This document shows, piece by piece, positions 25,139-33,657 of a DNA stretch of 64,000 nucleotides. This stretch comes from JAHEYG01 sp040403535. Lineage in GTDB: Bacteria; Bacteroidota; Bacteroidia; B-17B0; Aurantibacillaceae. How positions within the stretch are numbered: the stretch's first letter is position 1; every line of letters begins with the position of its first letter. The notes below the pieces were generated by a model. The model was not told where the DNA came from. It did no database searches and saw only the letters and a program-made list of their open reading frames with translations. The DNA lies in assembly GCA_040403535.1 (NCBI GenBank), contig JBBAKL010000012.1, positions 1 through 64,000 of the forward strand. Reading direction: 5' to 3'. The translations under genes and the position numbers were made by a program.

Positions 25139-25744
25139 ATGGCACAATTAGTTATTTTTCGTCACGGACAAAGTGTTTGGAACCTGGAGAATAAATTTAC
25201 CGGATGGGTGGATGTAGAACTTTCTCCAAAAGGAATTGACGAAGCAAAATCGGCAGGACAAAAATTAAAAGGTTATCATTTTGATTACGCATATGCTTCA
25301 TCATTAAAGCGTGCGCAAAATACTTTGACGTTGGCGCTTGAAACAGCAGGGCATGAGCCTATTTCAACAATTTATGATGCTGCATTAAACGAACGTATGT
25401 ATGGCGATTTGCAAGGATTAAATAAAGCTGATACTGCTGCAAAATATGGAGATGATCAGGTGAAAATTTGGCGCCGTAGTTATGATATTGCTCCTCCAAA
25501 CGGAGAAAGTTTGAAGGATACAGCTGCGCGTGTAATCCCTTATTTTGAAAAAGAAATTCTGCCAAAATTAAAAACAGGTAAAAACGTTGTAATCGCTGCT
25601 CACGGAAACAGTCTAAGAGCATTAATCATGTATTTAGAAAAGATGACTCCTGAGCAAATTCTTCAATTCGAAATTGGAACAGCGGAACCTCGTCTTTATG
25701 AATTAGATCAGGAATTAAAAGTTATATCTGTAAAAAACATATAA
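25139..25744 (+). CDS. gpmA: 2,3-bisphosphoglycerate-dependent phosphoglycerate mutase
   Basis: Interconverts 3- and 2-phosphoglycerate in glycolysis and gluconeogenesis. IFRHGQSVWNLENKFTGW carries the phospho-accepting His9 and substrate contacts. ERMYGDLQGLNK gives the acid residue, and AAHGNSLRAL gives the second catalytic His. At 201 residues it is the short form lacking part of the insert and the C-terminal tail of the 250-residue E. coli enzyme, as in many Bacteroidota. It leads a compact operon with a HAD phosphatase and methionine aminopeptidase. Confidence 0.95.
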   Translation: MAQLVIFRHGQSVWNLENKFTGWVDVELSPKGIDEAKSAGQKLKGYHFDYAYASSLKRAQNTLTLALETAGHEPISTIYDAALNERMYGDLQGLNKADTAAKYGDDQVKIWRRSYDIAPPNGESLKDTAARVIPYFEKEILPKLKTGKNVVIAAHGNSLRALIMYLEKMTPEQILQFEIGTAEPRLYELDQELKVISVKNI

Positions 25745-25745
25745 T

Positions 25746-26210
25746 ATGTCAGCCAACTTTATAAGTGTAGACAGCAAAGTTATAGCCGTTGATTTTGACG
25801 GAACAATTGTAGAGCATGCTTATCCAGGAATAGGAAAAGAAATGCTTTTTGCATTTGCTACCTTAAAGGCATTACAGTCGAAAGGGCATAAGCTAATACT
25901 TTGGACCTATCGTCATGGTGATTTATTAAATGAAGCTGTTGAATATTGCAGAAAAAACGGAATTGAATTTTACGCTGTTAACAGAAATTTTCCGGAAGAG
26001 GAAGTTTCAGAAAAAGTGGCGCGTAAATTAAACGCTGATATTTTTATTGATGACAGGAATATTGGCGGCTTCAGAGGGTGGAGCGAAGTTTGGCAAATGC
26101 TGCACCCGGATGGAGGTGATTTTTTTCATGTGGTGGTTAACCCCGATGCACATAATAATTTCAGAAAGGAAGAGTCGTCGTTTTTTAAACGTTTGTTAGG
26201 AAGAAAATGA
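25746..26210 (+). CDS. Small HAD-superfamily phosphatase (BT0820-like)
   Basis: The motif VDFDGTIVEH holds the nucleophile Asp16 and acid Asp18 of the HAD fold. LILWTYR is motif II, and DIFIDDRNIGG supplies the motif III/IV acids. With 154 residues and no cap domain, it resembles the capless BT0820 family, known mainly from a Bacteroides structure. The substrate is unknown. It begins 1 nt after the gpmA stop and overlaps map by 4 bases (ATGA), so the three genes are translated as a coupled set. Confidence 0.87.
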   Translation: MSANFISVDSKVIAVDFDGTIVEHAYPGIGKEMLFAFATLKALQSKGHKLILWTYRHGDLLNEAVEYCRKNGIEFYAVNRNFPEEEVSEKVARKLNADIFIDDRNIGGFRGWSEVWQMLHPDGGDFFHVVVNPDAHNNFRKEESSFFKRLLGRK

Positions 26211-26992
26211 TTTATATTAAAACCCGCGAAGAAATTGAATTAATGCGTGAATCGGCATTGATGGTTTCGCGTACATTAGGAATTGTTGCGAGAGAAATTA
26301 AACCCGGAGTTGAACCTATTTATCTTGATAAATTAGCGGAGGAATATATTCGTGATAATGGCGGGATACCTGCTTTTAAAGGTTACAGAGGTAACCCTCC
26401 TTTTCCTGCAACACTTTGTATTTCTATTAACGAAGCTGTTGTACACGGCATCCCAACTAATAAAGCATTGAGAGACGGAGATATTGTGTCGGTAGATTGT
26501 GGTGTAAAGAAAAACGGATTTTATGGCGATCATGCCTATACATTTGGCGTTGGTGAAATAAAACCCGAACACAGAAAATTATTGGATGTTACTTTAGAAT
26601 GTTTGTATAAGGGTATTGAACAAACCCGTGCAGGAAATCGTATAGGTGATATTAGTTTCGCAATTCAGCACCACGCCGAAAGTCATGGCTATGGGGTTGT
26701 TCGCGAATTGGTAGGTCATGGCTTGGGAAAAAACTTGCACGAAGAACCGGAAGTTCCCAATTACGGTAAACGCGGAGATGGTCCTAAATTAAAAGACGGA
26801 ATGGTAATTGCCATTGAACCTATGATTAATTTAGGCAAGAAAAGTATTAAACAACTGAATGACGGTTGGACAATTGTAACTTCCGACGGCTTGCCAAGCG
26901 CACACTTTGAGCATGATGTTGCTGTTATCGACGGAAAGCCTGAAATTCTCTCTTCGTTTGCTTACGTGGAAGAGGCCTTAGCTAAAAAATAA
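26207..26992 (+). CDS. map: Type I methionine aminopeptidase
   Basis: Removes the initiator methionine from new proteins. All metal and catalytic residues are visible: His80 (EAVVHGIP), Asp97 (SVDCG), Asp108 (YGDHAYT), the His of VGHGLG, the Glu of AIEPM and the Glu of FEHDVAV. The length of 261 residues fits the short type I form without an N-terminal extension. It overlaps the HAD gene by 4 bases. Confidence 0.97.
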   Translation: MIYIKTREEIELMRESALMVSRTLGIVAREIKPGVEPIYLDKLAEEYIRDNGGIPAFKGYRGNPPFPATLCISINEAVVHGIPTNKALRDGDIVSVDCGVKKNGFYGDHAYTFGVGEIKPEHRKLLDVTLECLYKGIEQTRAGNRIGDISFAIQHHAESHGYGVVRELVGHGLGKNLHEEPEVPNYGKRGDGPKLKDGMVIAIEPMINLGKKSIKQLNDGWTIVTSDGLPSAHFEHDVAVIDGKPEILSSFAYVEEALAKK

Positions 26993-27051
26993 ATCAAATT
27001 TTTAAAGCCATTTTCAATCTTAGAAACATATCCTTATCGGAGCTAAGGCAA

Positions 27052-28170
27052 ATGGTTCAGGTTCGCAAAGAACGTAAGCTTTCTTTGTTGAACAAATTTG
27101 TTTTATGGTTTAATTATTTTGCAGTAGTAGCCTTACTAATTAGTCTTGTTGCAAAATATTTTTCCCCTCAGTTATTCTGGATTATTGCTTTTTTTGGTTT
27201 GGCTTTTCCATATTTGATATTGCTTAATACTCTATTTGCAATTTATTGGATCATTCAGTTCCGGCGTATTGCATTAATATCCATTTGCGCTATTTTGCTT
27301 TCGTTTTTTACTTTAAACAAGTATGTTCAGTTTTCGCTTGGAAATAAGACTTCCAATAAGCAGATAAAAGTTACATCCTATAACAGCATGTTGTTTGACT
27401 TGTATAATTGGAGTAAAAATAAAAAATCGCGCCAGCATATATTAAGTTCATTACAGGAAACAAATCCGGATATATTATGTTTACAGGAGTTTTATAATTC
27501 AAATAGTCCGGATGGTTTGCATAATATTGATACCGTTATTAATGCCTTAAATACTAAGTACTCGCATGTGGAGTACACCAGTATTGCGTACGGACATAAT
27601 CATTTTGGGATTGCTACTTTTTCTAAGTATCCTATTATAAATAAAGGAAAGATTGTTTTCAATACTAAGTCAAATAACATTTGTATATATACGGATTTAC
27701 TTATCAATTCCGATACGGTTCGTGTTTACAACATGCACTTGCAGTCCATTAGTTTTACAAAGAAGGATTACAAGTTTATTGGTGATGTACAGGATTCGAC
27801 GGATGCTCAAGACGAGTACGAAAATTCAAAGAATATTTTGCGACGATTAAAACGCGCTTTTGTAAAGAGAGCTTATCAGGCTGAGCAAGTTGCAGCCAGT
27901 GTTAAAACGTGTCGATATAATATTATTCTGTGTGGTGATTTTAACGATACACCTGCATCTTTTGCATACCGTAAAATTTCAGAGGGTTTGAAAGATGCAT
28001 TTGTTGAAAAAGGAAAGGGATTAGGGGTTACTTATGCCGGAAAATTCCCTCAGTTTAGAATTGATTATATTTTACACAGTAAGGAATTTAAGTGCTACGA
28101 TTTTGAAAGAAGTGAAGAGACGTATACCGATCACTATCCAATCACAGCTTATCTTAATTTTGAAAAGTAA
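27052..28170 (+). CDS. Membrane-anchored endonuclease/exonuclease/phosphatase-family protein
   Basis: The first 100 residues have three hydrophobic segments. The remainder is an EEP-fold domain with ILCLQEFYNS (metal-binding Glu), YNMHLQSI, LCGDFNDTP, DYILHS and TDHYPITAYL, so the divalent-metal catalytic set is complete. In Bacteroidota such membrane-tethered EEP proteins are common and their substrates (phospholipid, nucleic acid or sugar phosphate) are not established. The catalytic domain is probably periplasmic, by the number of helices. It is followed by a good terminator. Confidence 0.87.
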   Translation: MVQVRKERKLSLLNKFVLWFNYFAVVALLISLVAKYFSPQLFWIIAFFGLAFPYLILLNTLFAIYWIIQFRRIALISICAILLSFFTLNKYVQFSLGNKTSNKQIKVTSYNSMLFDLYNWSKNKKSRQHILSSLQETNPDILCLQEFYNSNSPDGLHNIDTVINALNTKYSHVEYTSIAYGHNHFGIATFSKYPIINKGKIVFNTKSNNICIYTDLLINSDTVRVYNMHLQSISFTKKDYKFIGDVQDSTDAQDEYENSKNILRRLKRAFVKRAYQAEQVAASVKTCRYNIILCGDFNDTPASFAYRKISEGLKDAFVEKGKGLGVTYAGKFPQFRIDYILHSKEFKCYDFERSEETYTDHYPITAYLNFEK

Positions 28171-28230
28171 TTTATTCCGATAGTGGCTTTTACTTTATAG
28201 AACGATCAAGCCTTCAGAAATTATAAAATA

Positions 28231-28262
28231 AAAAAGCCCGATAAAATCGGGGTTAATTTTTA
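28231..28262 (+). terminator. Terminator after the EEP-family gene
   Basis: A stem of CCCGAT/ATCGGG (28237-28242 with 28246-28251) and a 3-nt loop is followed by GTTAATTTTT. It lies about 65 nt after the EEP stop codon. The A-run before it could make it act weakly in the other direction for the small minus-strand gene. Confidence 0.75.
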
Positions 28263-28466
28263 AGAGTGAACCACATCAATATCGTTAATGAGTTGGCTTT
28301 TAAAAACCTTCAACGATTTGGAGTAGTTTAAAATGTTATTAATGCAATAGTCAGATGGTTCTGCAATACCGATAGCTATCGGCACAATTAATTTCTGTTC
28401 TTCTTTTGAAGATTCAGTAGCTTTTGAGGTATGTAAAGAAGAAGTTAGAGTAGATGTTTTTATCAT
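28260..28466 (-). CDS. Small hypothetical protein (68 residues)
   Basis: A short reading frame with a Ser/Thr-rich N-terminal half, a short hydrophobic stretch (LIVPIAIGIAEPSDYC) and a charged C-terminus. The pattern NNILNYSKSLKV recalls a motif I associate with short orphan proteins of Bacteroidota, which favours a real gene. No function is known. It lies downstream of the rpsA terminator on the same strand and would need its own promoter, which I could not identify. Confidence 0.5.
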   Translation of the reverse strand: MIKTSTLTSSLHTSKATESSKEEQKLIVPIAIGIAEPSDYCINNILNYSKSLKVFKSQLINDIDVVHS

Positions 28467-28540
28467 CGGCGCGGGATTAAAGGGTTTTTAATTCATTTCT
28501 ACTATAACGAGCTGTTTTTTTAAATATTGCATGCCATCAA

Positions 28541-28580
28541 AAAAAAATCCCGACCGGTTATTAACGCGGTCGGGACCTCA
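28541..28580 (-). terminator. Terminator of rpsA
   Basis: A 9-bp perfect stem (TCCCGACCG/CGGTCGGGA, 28549-28557 with 28567-28575) is followed on the minus strand by a run of eight T. It lies about 110 nt after the rpsA stop codon and is a strong intrinsic terminator. Confidence 0.9.
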
Positions 28581-28583
28581 AAA

Positions 28584-28636
28584 AACTAAAAACCATGGCG
28601 TGTTTTTAGTTGGCTCTGTCCGGAAACTCGTCCGGA
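28584..28636. repeat. Two further hairpins between rpsA and its terminator
   Basis: A 10-bp perfect inverted repeat (AACTAAAAAC/GTTTTTAGTT, 28584-28593 with 28602-28611) and a 7-bp one (GTCCGGA/TCCGGAC, 28618-28624 with 28630-28636) lie side by side in the rpsA 3' untranslated region. With the terminator they make three hairpins in about 90 nt. Neither has a T-tract of its own in the rpsA direction, so they may stabilise the mRNA end. Confidence 0.65.
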
Positions 28637-28684
28637 CGGATTATTTTGTGTTATTTAGTTGAATATCAACAAATAACAAGCGGC

Positions 28685-30475
28685 CTATTTTTTGCCGTCC
28701 ATTTTGTCTTTTAAGTCAGATAATGCTGAAATATCACCTAAAGTTGTTTTTTCAACGTTCTCTTTCACTTTTTTCACTGCTTTTTTAGCTTCTTCGTAAT
28801 CCGCTTTTTTAGCAGCCTTGTCAGCTTTCTTAGCTTCTTCCTTAACTTCTTCGTGTAAACGAGCGTGAGAAACTACGATACGCTTAGCGTCTTTGCTAAA
28901 TTCGATTACTTTGAATTCTAATACTTCTTCAGCTTTTGCAGTTGTACCATCGGCTTTAGCTAAGTGGCGAGCAGGACAGAAGCCTTCAACACCATAAGGT
29001 AAACCAATTATAGCACCTTTATCATTTACATTCATAACTGTACCGTTGTGGATAGAGTCGATTGTAAATACGGTTTCAAATACATCCCAAGGATTATCTT
29101 CTAATTGTTTGTGGCCTAAAGATAAACGACGGTTTTCGCCATCAATTTCTAATACTACCACATCCATTTTATCACCTACTTTGCAGAATTCGCTAGGGTG
29201 TTTAATTTTCTTGCTCCAAGATAAGTCAGAGATATGAACTAAACCATCAACGCCTTCTTCTAATTCAACAAACACACCAAAATTGGTGAAGTTGCGAACA
29301 GTTCCTGTATGACGAGTACCTTTAGCATATTTCTCCATAATCATATTCCAAGGATCAGGAGTTAATTGCTTCATACCTAAGCTCATTTTACGCTCATCGC
29401 GGTCTAAAGTTAAAACTACAGCTTCAACTTCATCACCAACTTTTACGAAATCTTGAGCGCTGCGTAAGTGTTGGCTCCAGCTCATTTCACTCACGTGAAT
29501 TAAACCTTCAACACCAGGAGCTACTTCAATAAATGCACCGTAATCAGCGATAACCACAACTTTACCTTTTACTTTATCACCAACTTTAATGTCGGCGCTT
29601 AAAGAATCCCAAGGATGAGCAGATAATTGTTTTAAGCCTAACGCAATACGTTTCTTATCATCATCAAAGTCTAAGATAACCACTTGAATTTTCTCGTCTA
29701 ATTTAACGATTTCTTCAGGGTGGTTAATACGCCCCCATGATAAGTCAGTGATGTGAATTAATCCGTCAACACCACCTAAATCTATGAATACACCGTAAGA
29801 AGTAATGTTCTTTACAGTTCCTTCTAATACTTGTCCTTTTTCTAATTTAGAAATGATTTCACGTTTTTGGTTCTCGATTTCAGCTTCAATTAAAGCTTTG
29901 TGAGAAACTACTACGTTTTTGAATTCGTTGTTGATTTTTACAACTTTAAATTCCATTGTTTTACCAACATAAACATCGTAATCACGAATTGGTTTAACGT
30001 CGATTTGAGAACCCGGTAAGAATGCTTCGATACCAAATACATCAACAATAAGCCCACCTTTGGTACGGCATTTAACGTAACCTTTGATGATTTCGTTGCT
30101 GTTAAGAGCATCATTAACGCGATCCCAGCTTTTGTTAGCGCGTGCTTTCTTGTGAGATAAAATTAACTGACCGTTGGTGTCTTCTGCTTTTTCGATAAAC
30201 ACTTCAACTTTGTCACCAACTTTTAAATCAGGATTATAACGGAATTCTGATAAGGCTACTACACCATCCGATTTATAACCGATGTTAACAACCACTTCAC
30301 GGTTGTTTTTTGATACTACTGTACCTTCCAGAATCTGAAGATCGTTTACAGTACTTAATGATTTACCATACAATTCATCTAACTTAGTACGTTCTTCGTT
30401 AGAATAATTGTCTTGTTTTTTTCCAATAGAATTCCAGTCAAAATCTGGATTTCCAACTAGGGCTTTATTTGCCAT
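28685..30475 (-). CDS. rpsA: 30S ribosomal protein S1
   Basis: RNA-binding ribosomal protein that helps recruit mRNA, especially important where Shine-Dalgarno sequences are weak, as in Bacteroidota. Six S1 (OB-fold) domains follow each other from about residue 45 to 545; repeats such as GVFIDLGGVDGLIHITDLSW and GAFIEVAPGVEGLIHVSEMSW are plain in the middle domains. A Lys/Ala/Glu-rich tail (about 550-596) completes the 596-residue protein, typical for the phylum. It has its own promoter, a leader with alternative hairpins and a strong terminator, so it is a single-gene transcript. Confidence 0.97.
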   Translation of the reverse strand: MANKALVGNPDFDWNSIGKKQDNYSNEERTKLDELYGKSLSTVNDLQILEGTVVSKNNREVVVNIGYKSDGVVALSEFRYNPDLKVGDKVEVFIEKAEDTNGQLILSHKKARANKSWDRVNDALNSNEIIKGYVKCRTKGGLIVDVFGIEAFLPGSQIDVKPIRDYDVYVGKTMEFKVVKINNEFKNVVVSHKALIEAEIENQKREIISKLEKGQVLEGTVKNITSYGVFIDLGGVDGLIHITDLSWGRINHPEEIVKLDEKIQVVILDFDDDKKRIALGLKQLSAHPWDSLSADIKVGDKVKGKVVVIADYGAFIEVAPGVEGLIHVSEMSWSQHLRSAQDFVKVGDEVEAVVLTLDRDERKMSLGMKQLTPDPWNMIMEKYAKGTRHTGTVRNFTNFGVFVELEEGVDGLVHISDLSWSKKIKHPSEFCKVGDKMDVVVLEIDGENRRLSLGHKQLEDNPWDVFETVFTIDSIHNGTVMNVNDKGAIIGLPYGVEGFCPARHLAKADGTTAKAEEVLEFKVIEFSKDAKRIVVSHARLHEEVKEEAKKADKAAKKADYEEAKKAVKKVKENVEKTTLGDISALSDLKDKMDGKK

Positions 30476-30492
30476 TTTAAATTTACTTGTAT

Positions 30493-30522
30493 CGGGTTCA
30501 TCAGGGCAAACCCGAGGGGTTT
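30493..30522 (-). promoter_or_regulatory. Alternative-hairpin leader element upstream of rpsA
   Basis: On the minus strand three short segments occur in order: AAACCC (30517-30522), CGGGTTT (30508-30514) and AACCCG (30493-30498). The middle one can pair with either neighbour, giving a 6-bp hairpin with a 3-nt loop or a 6-bp hairpin with a 10-nt loop, but not both. The element ends about 18 nt before the rpsA ATG. Autoregulation by S1 at its own leader is known in other bacteria, so a switch of this kind is plausible. It is not a recognised riboswitch family. Confidence 0.5.
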
Positions 30523-30569
30523 AACTATTAGTTTTAAATGAATCCGTCTTTCCCTGAAAAAACGGGCTA

Positions 30570-30577
30570 CAAATATA
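30570..30577 (-). promoter_or_regulatory. -7 promoter element of rpsA
   Basis: TATATTTG on the minus strand matches TAnnTTTG. A weak -33-like TTTCG lies about 20 nt upstream. This gives an rpsA leader of roughly 85 nt that includes the alternative hairpins. Confidence 0.5.
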
Positions 30578-30717
30578 CGATTAAAATCCCATTATTCACG
30601 AAATAAAATGCTTTTTTATGAAAAATAAACTGTTGTAAATCAATATAATACAACTTTGTTTTAAATTCAAAAAAGCCTTTTTTTGTGTTATCATTGTAGG
30701 ATAAAGAATAGGTATAA

Positions 30718-31104
30718 ATGACTAAAACATTAACCCACGATATAGAAATTTCGGTAGAGTGTAATTACTTACCGGAGCAATCTAGTCCGAAAGATAATCT
30801 ATACTTTTTTATTTACTTTATAACCATTGTAAACAAGGGAGCTATGTCTGTGCAATTGGTGAAAAGACATTGGGAAATTTTTGACAGCATAAACGAATTA
30901 AGAACGGTGGATGGTATTGGAGTTGTTGGAGAAACTCCTATAATTGAGCCGGGCGAATCATTCGAATATAATAGTGGATGTAATCTGGTATCCGAAATTG
31001 GCTACATGAAAGGTCACTATATTATGAAACGTTTATTTGATAATAAAGAAATAGAAGTAACCATCCCTCAGTTTAATTTAATTGTTCCGGCGAAGCTTAA
31101 TTAA
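30718..31104 (+). CDS. apaG: ApaG domain protein
   Basis: A single ApaG/DUF525 beta-sandwich of 128 residues. Family signatures include YFFIYFITIVNKG, SVQLVKRHWEIFDS, GVVGETPIIEPGESFEY and GCNLVSEIGYMKGHY. ApaG was first linked to cobalt resistance and magnesium efflux in enterobacteria, but its molecular role is not settled. It is divergent from rpsA and convergent with the QueD-family gene, sharing a TTAA (31101-31104) that supplies the stop codons of both genes. Confidence 0.93.
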   Translation: MTKTLTHDIEISVECNYLPEQSSPKDNLYFFIYFITIVNKGAMSVQLVKRHWEIFDSINELRTVDGIGVVGETPIIEPGESFEYNSGCNLVSEIGYMKGHYIMKRLFDNKEIEVTIPQFNLIVPAKLN

Positions 31105-31508
31105 TCCGGATATATCACAAAATTTCTTGGTGTTTCATAAAGTGTTACCTGAATTTTAAATTCTGCTTTAATTTTCGGACGCATAATATTGTATATAACC
31201 TTTGCAATGTTTTCAGCTGTAGGGTTTATGTTTTTCATTTCATCTACATCCAGATTCAGATTTCGGTGATCAAATTTTTCTACTACTTCATCTTTCAATA
31301 AATCGCTTAGTTCTTTTAAATCCATTACAAATCCTGTTTCCGGATCTATCTCTCCTGTTACTTTAAAATACAAATCATAGTTATGTCCATGATAATTAGG
31401 ATTAGCGCATAATCCAAAAATAGCCTTGTTTTTTTCGTCATTCCATTTTTCGTTAAACAAGCGGTGCGCACTGTGAAATGTTATTTTTCTTACTACGGAT
31501 GTACTCAT
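31101..31508 (-). CDS. queD: 6-pyruvoyl-tetrahydropterin synthase / QueD-family protein
   Basis: A 135-residue T-fold enzyme. FHSAHRL gives zinc ligand His15, and NYHGHNY gives His40 and His42. Cys34 in FGLCAN is the likely catalytic cysteine and DHRNLN adds the catalytic His. QueD makes 6-carboxy-tetrahydropterin for queuosine synthesis, while close relatives make tetrahydropterins. The Cys in this position favours QueD, but no queC or queE is adjacent, so the symbol is provisional. It lies 2 nt downstream of the TPR gene, probably in one transcript. Confidence 0.88.
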   Translation of the reverse strand: MSTSVVRKITFHSAHRLFNEKWNDEKNKAIFGLCANPNYHGHNYDLYFKVTGEIDPETGFVMDLKELSDLLKDEVVEKFDHRNLNLDVDEMKNINPTAENIAKVIYNIMRPKIKAEFKIQVTLYETPRNFVIYPD

Positions 31509-31510
31509 AA

Positions 31511-32596
31511 TTATTTACAATATTGTTCAATTAATTTAAACGCCAGTTGATCACCTAAAGCATCGGCTTTTTCCAAATCTTCACAGGCGCCACGTTTATC
31601 GCGGCTTGCAAATTTAAGCGCTGCGCGATTAACATAAGCAGAAGGATAGTTAAATTTTAATTTAATCGCGTAATCCAAGTCTTTGAGCCCTTCTACCATT
31701 TGCTTATTTTCACCTTTGGCCAGTCCTCTGTAATTATAGATAACCGGATTTTTTGGACTAATTTTTGCTGCATCATCCAAGTCGATAATTGCGCCGGTGA
31801 AATCTCTGGTGTTTATTTTTGCCGCGGCCCTCGATATTAATGCTTCTTCTTCTTTTGGATATGCTTCTATATAAACATTCCAGTCGGTTACAGCGCCTTT
31901 ATATTCTTTTAACTCAAATTTGGCTTTTGCCCGGGTTTTGTAAAGATTGTAATCCGGTTTATTCGCCGGTATTGTTTTTTCAGCATCATTTAATTCTTTT
32001 AAGGCATAATTATAATCTTTCATAGCGAATCGTATTTCCGCTTTTAATAAATAGGCTTCAGTGTAGTTTTTGTTTTCCTCAATAGCATAACTGGCCAAGC
32101 TTAATGCTTTTTTATACTCTTTTCCAGCAAACATTAATCGGGCTCTGTAATAATAGAATTCCGGGTCGTCTACCTGCTGATTACCAGCGCTATCCATGTA
32201 CATTTTTGAGTCATTATAACGTTTGACATTGTAATAAATAATTCCCAAATTTTTTAAGGCTTCAAAATTATTGGGTTCTATTTTTAAAGACCATAAAAAA
32301 TCAAATTCAGCTCCATAATTGTCGTTTATTTTCATTTTAGCCAATCCCATTTTATTACTGGCAGGAACATATTCAGGGTTTACTTTCAATGCTTTTTTTA
32401 ATGGTACTAATGATTCTTTCCATTTGGCGGAGTCTTGTAATTTAATGGCTGTTTTATAAAAATCCAGTTCGGGTTTTTTAACGGAAGTATCGGCTACAAC
32501 AGGGTCACCTATTACGTTAAAATCTTTATTTTGAGCAGAAATTGCCCAAAAAACTAAAATGAATAAATATGTTAGAAGCCGTTTATCCAATTTCAT
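31511..32596 (-). CDS. Exported TPR-repeat protein
   Basis: A signal peptide (about residues 1-21, ending ISAQ) precedes seven or more tetratricopeptide repeats covering nearly the whole 361 residues; examples are ALKNLGIIYYNVKRYNDSKM and AVTDWNVYIEAYPKEEEALI. TPR solenoids bind other proteins, so this is probably a periplasmic scaffold or assembly factor. No partner is identified. It is divergent from the SPFH gene and precedes the QueD-family gene with a 2-nt gap. Confidence 0.85.
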   Translation of the reverse strand: MKLDKRLLTYLFILVFWAISAQNKDFNVIGDPVVADTSVKKPELDFYKTAIKLQDSAKWKESLVPLKKALKVNPEYVPASNKMGLAKMKINDNYGAEFDFLWSLKIEPNNFEALKNLGIIYYNVKRYNDSKMYMDSAGNQQVDDPEFYYYRARLMFAGKEYKKALSLASYAIEENKNYTEAYLLKAEIRFAMKDYNYALKELNDAEKTIPANKPDYNLYKTRAKAKFELKEYKGAVTDWNVYIEAYPKEEEALISRAAAKINTRDFTGAIIDLDDAAKISPKNPVIYNYRGLAKGENKQMVEGLKDLDYAIKLKFNYPSAYVNRAALKFASRDKRGACEDLEKADALGDQLAFKLIEQYCK

Positions 32597-32661
32597 TACC
32601 TTAAAAGTAATAATAAAAGAGTAGTAATTGTTTTTTTATATATTTAAAAAAAATTAAAATC

Positions 32662-33591
32662 ATGGAAATAGGAACAATAGTTTTTTCGGTATTGGGACTT
32701 CTAATACTGTTGCTTTCTTTCAAAACGGTACAACAAGGAACGGTTGCCGTTATTACTGTTTTTGGTAGGTACAGCAGAATTATGCGACCGGGATTGAATT
32801 TCAAAATTCCGATTATTGAGCGTGTAGCAAAAAAAATATCGATACAAAACAGAAGCGCTGAATTAGGATTTCAGGCGGTTACAATTGATCAGGCTAATGT
32901 GAATTTTACAGCAATGTTGTTGTATGCCGTGTTAAATCAGGAAGAAGAAACCATTAAAAATGTTGCCTTTAAATTTATTGACGAACGCAACTTTATGCAG
33001 GCTCTAGTTCGTTCGGTTGAAGGCTCTGTTAGAGCGTTTGTAGCTACAAAAAAGCAATCGGAAGTGTTAATCTTGCGCCGCGATATAGTAGAGGCTGTAA
33101 AAGATCAGTTGGATAAGACTTTGGAAGATTGGGGGTATCATCTTATCGATTTGCAATTAAACGATATCACATTTGATGAAGAGGTAATGCGCTCCATGGC
33201 AAAAGTTGTTGCAAGTAATAACCTGAAAGCAGCCGCTGAAAACGAAGGTCAGGCATTATTAATAACTAAAACCAAGGCTGCTGAAGCTGAGGGTAATGCT
33301 ATTAAAATTGCCGCACAAGCTGATAAGGAGGCTTCTCAATTGCGAGGTAAGGGTGTGGCCTTATTCCGTGAAGAAGTAGCTAAAGGTATGGCAGTAGCAG
33401 CACAACAAATGACGGATGCTAACCTGGATGCTAATTTGATTTTGTTTAGTATGTGGACCGAAGCGGTTAAGAATTTTGCAGAGCACGGAGAAGGTAATGT
33501 TATCTTTTTAGATGGCAGTGTGGAAGGGATGCAAAAGACCATGAAAGACATGATGGCAATCAATCAGTTAAATTTAAAAGATAAAAAATAA
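32662..33591 (+). CDS. SPFH/band 7 (stomatin-like) membrane protein
   Basis: One N-terminal transmembrane helix (about residues 4-25) is followed by a band 7 domain (VQQGTVAVITVFGRYSRIM, RPGLNFKIPI) and a long Ala/Glu-rich coiled coil (about 190-255). This is the plan of stomatin, QmcA and HflC relatives, which form large membrane-bound cages that organise proteins or proteases. No NfeD-like or FtsH partner is adjacent. At 309 residues it is complete. A TATATTTA lies 15 nt before the ATG as a possible -7 element. Confidence 0.9.
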   Translation: MEIGTIVFSVLGLLILLLSFKTVQQGTVAVITVFGRYSRIMRPGLNFKIPIIERVAKKISIQNRSAELGFQAVTIDQANVNFTAMLLYAVLNQEEETIKNVAFKFIDERNFMQALVRSVEGSVRAFVATKKQSEVLILRRDIVEAVKDQLDKTLEDWGYHLIDLQLNDITFDEEVMRSMAKVVASNNLKAAAENEGQALLITKTKAAEAEGNAIKIAAQADKEASQLRGKGVALFREEVAKGMAVAAQQMTDANLDANLILFSMWTEAVKNFAEHGEGNVIFLDGSVEGMQKTMKDMMAINQLNLKDKK

Positions 33592-33599
33592 GTTAAAAA

Positions 33600-33631
33600 T
33601 TTGCTATTGCCTCGTTGATGTAGTAACTTTA
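33600..33631 (+). promoter_or_regulatory. Promoter of the M43 peptidase gene
   Basis: TTTG (33600-33603), a 20-nt spacer and TAACTTTA (33624-33631) match the Bacteroidota -33/-7 arrangement with ideal spacing. The element begins 8 nt after the SPFH stop codon and lies 26 nt before the peptidase ATG. Confidence 0.6.
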
Positions 33632-33657
33632 TTACAATTATAAAAACACAAACACAC

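Noticed and set aside
25359..25622. 87-residue frame antisense to gpmA
   Set aside because: It is fully inside a well-supported gene and its composition is that of a shadow frame.
28584..28611. Calling the AACTAAAAAC inverted repeat a terminator
   Set aside because: It lacks a T-tract after the stem in the direction of rpsA; the real terminator follows at 28549-28575.
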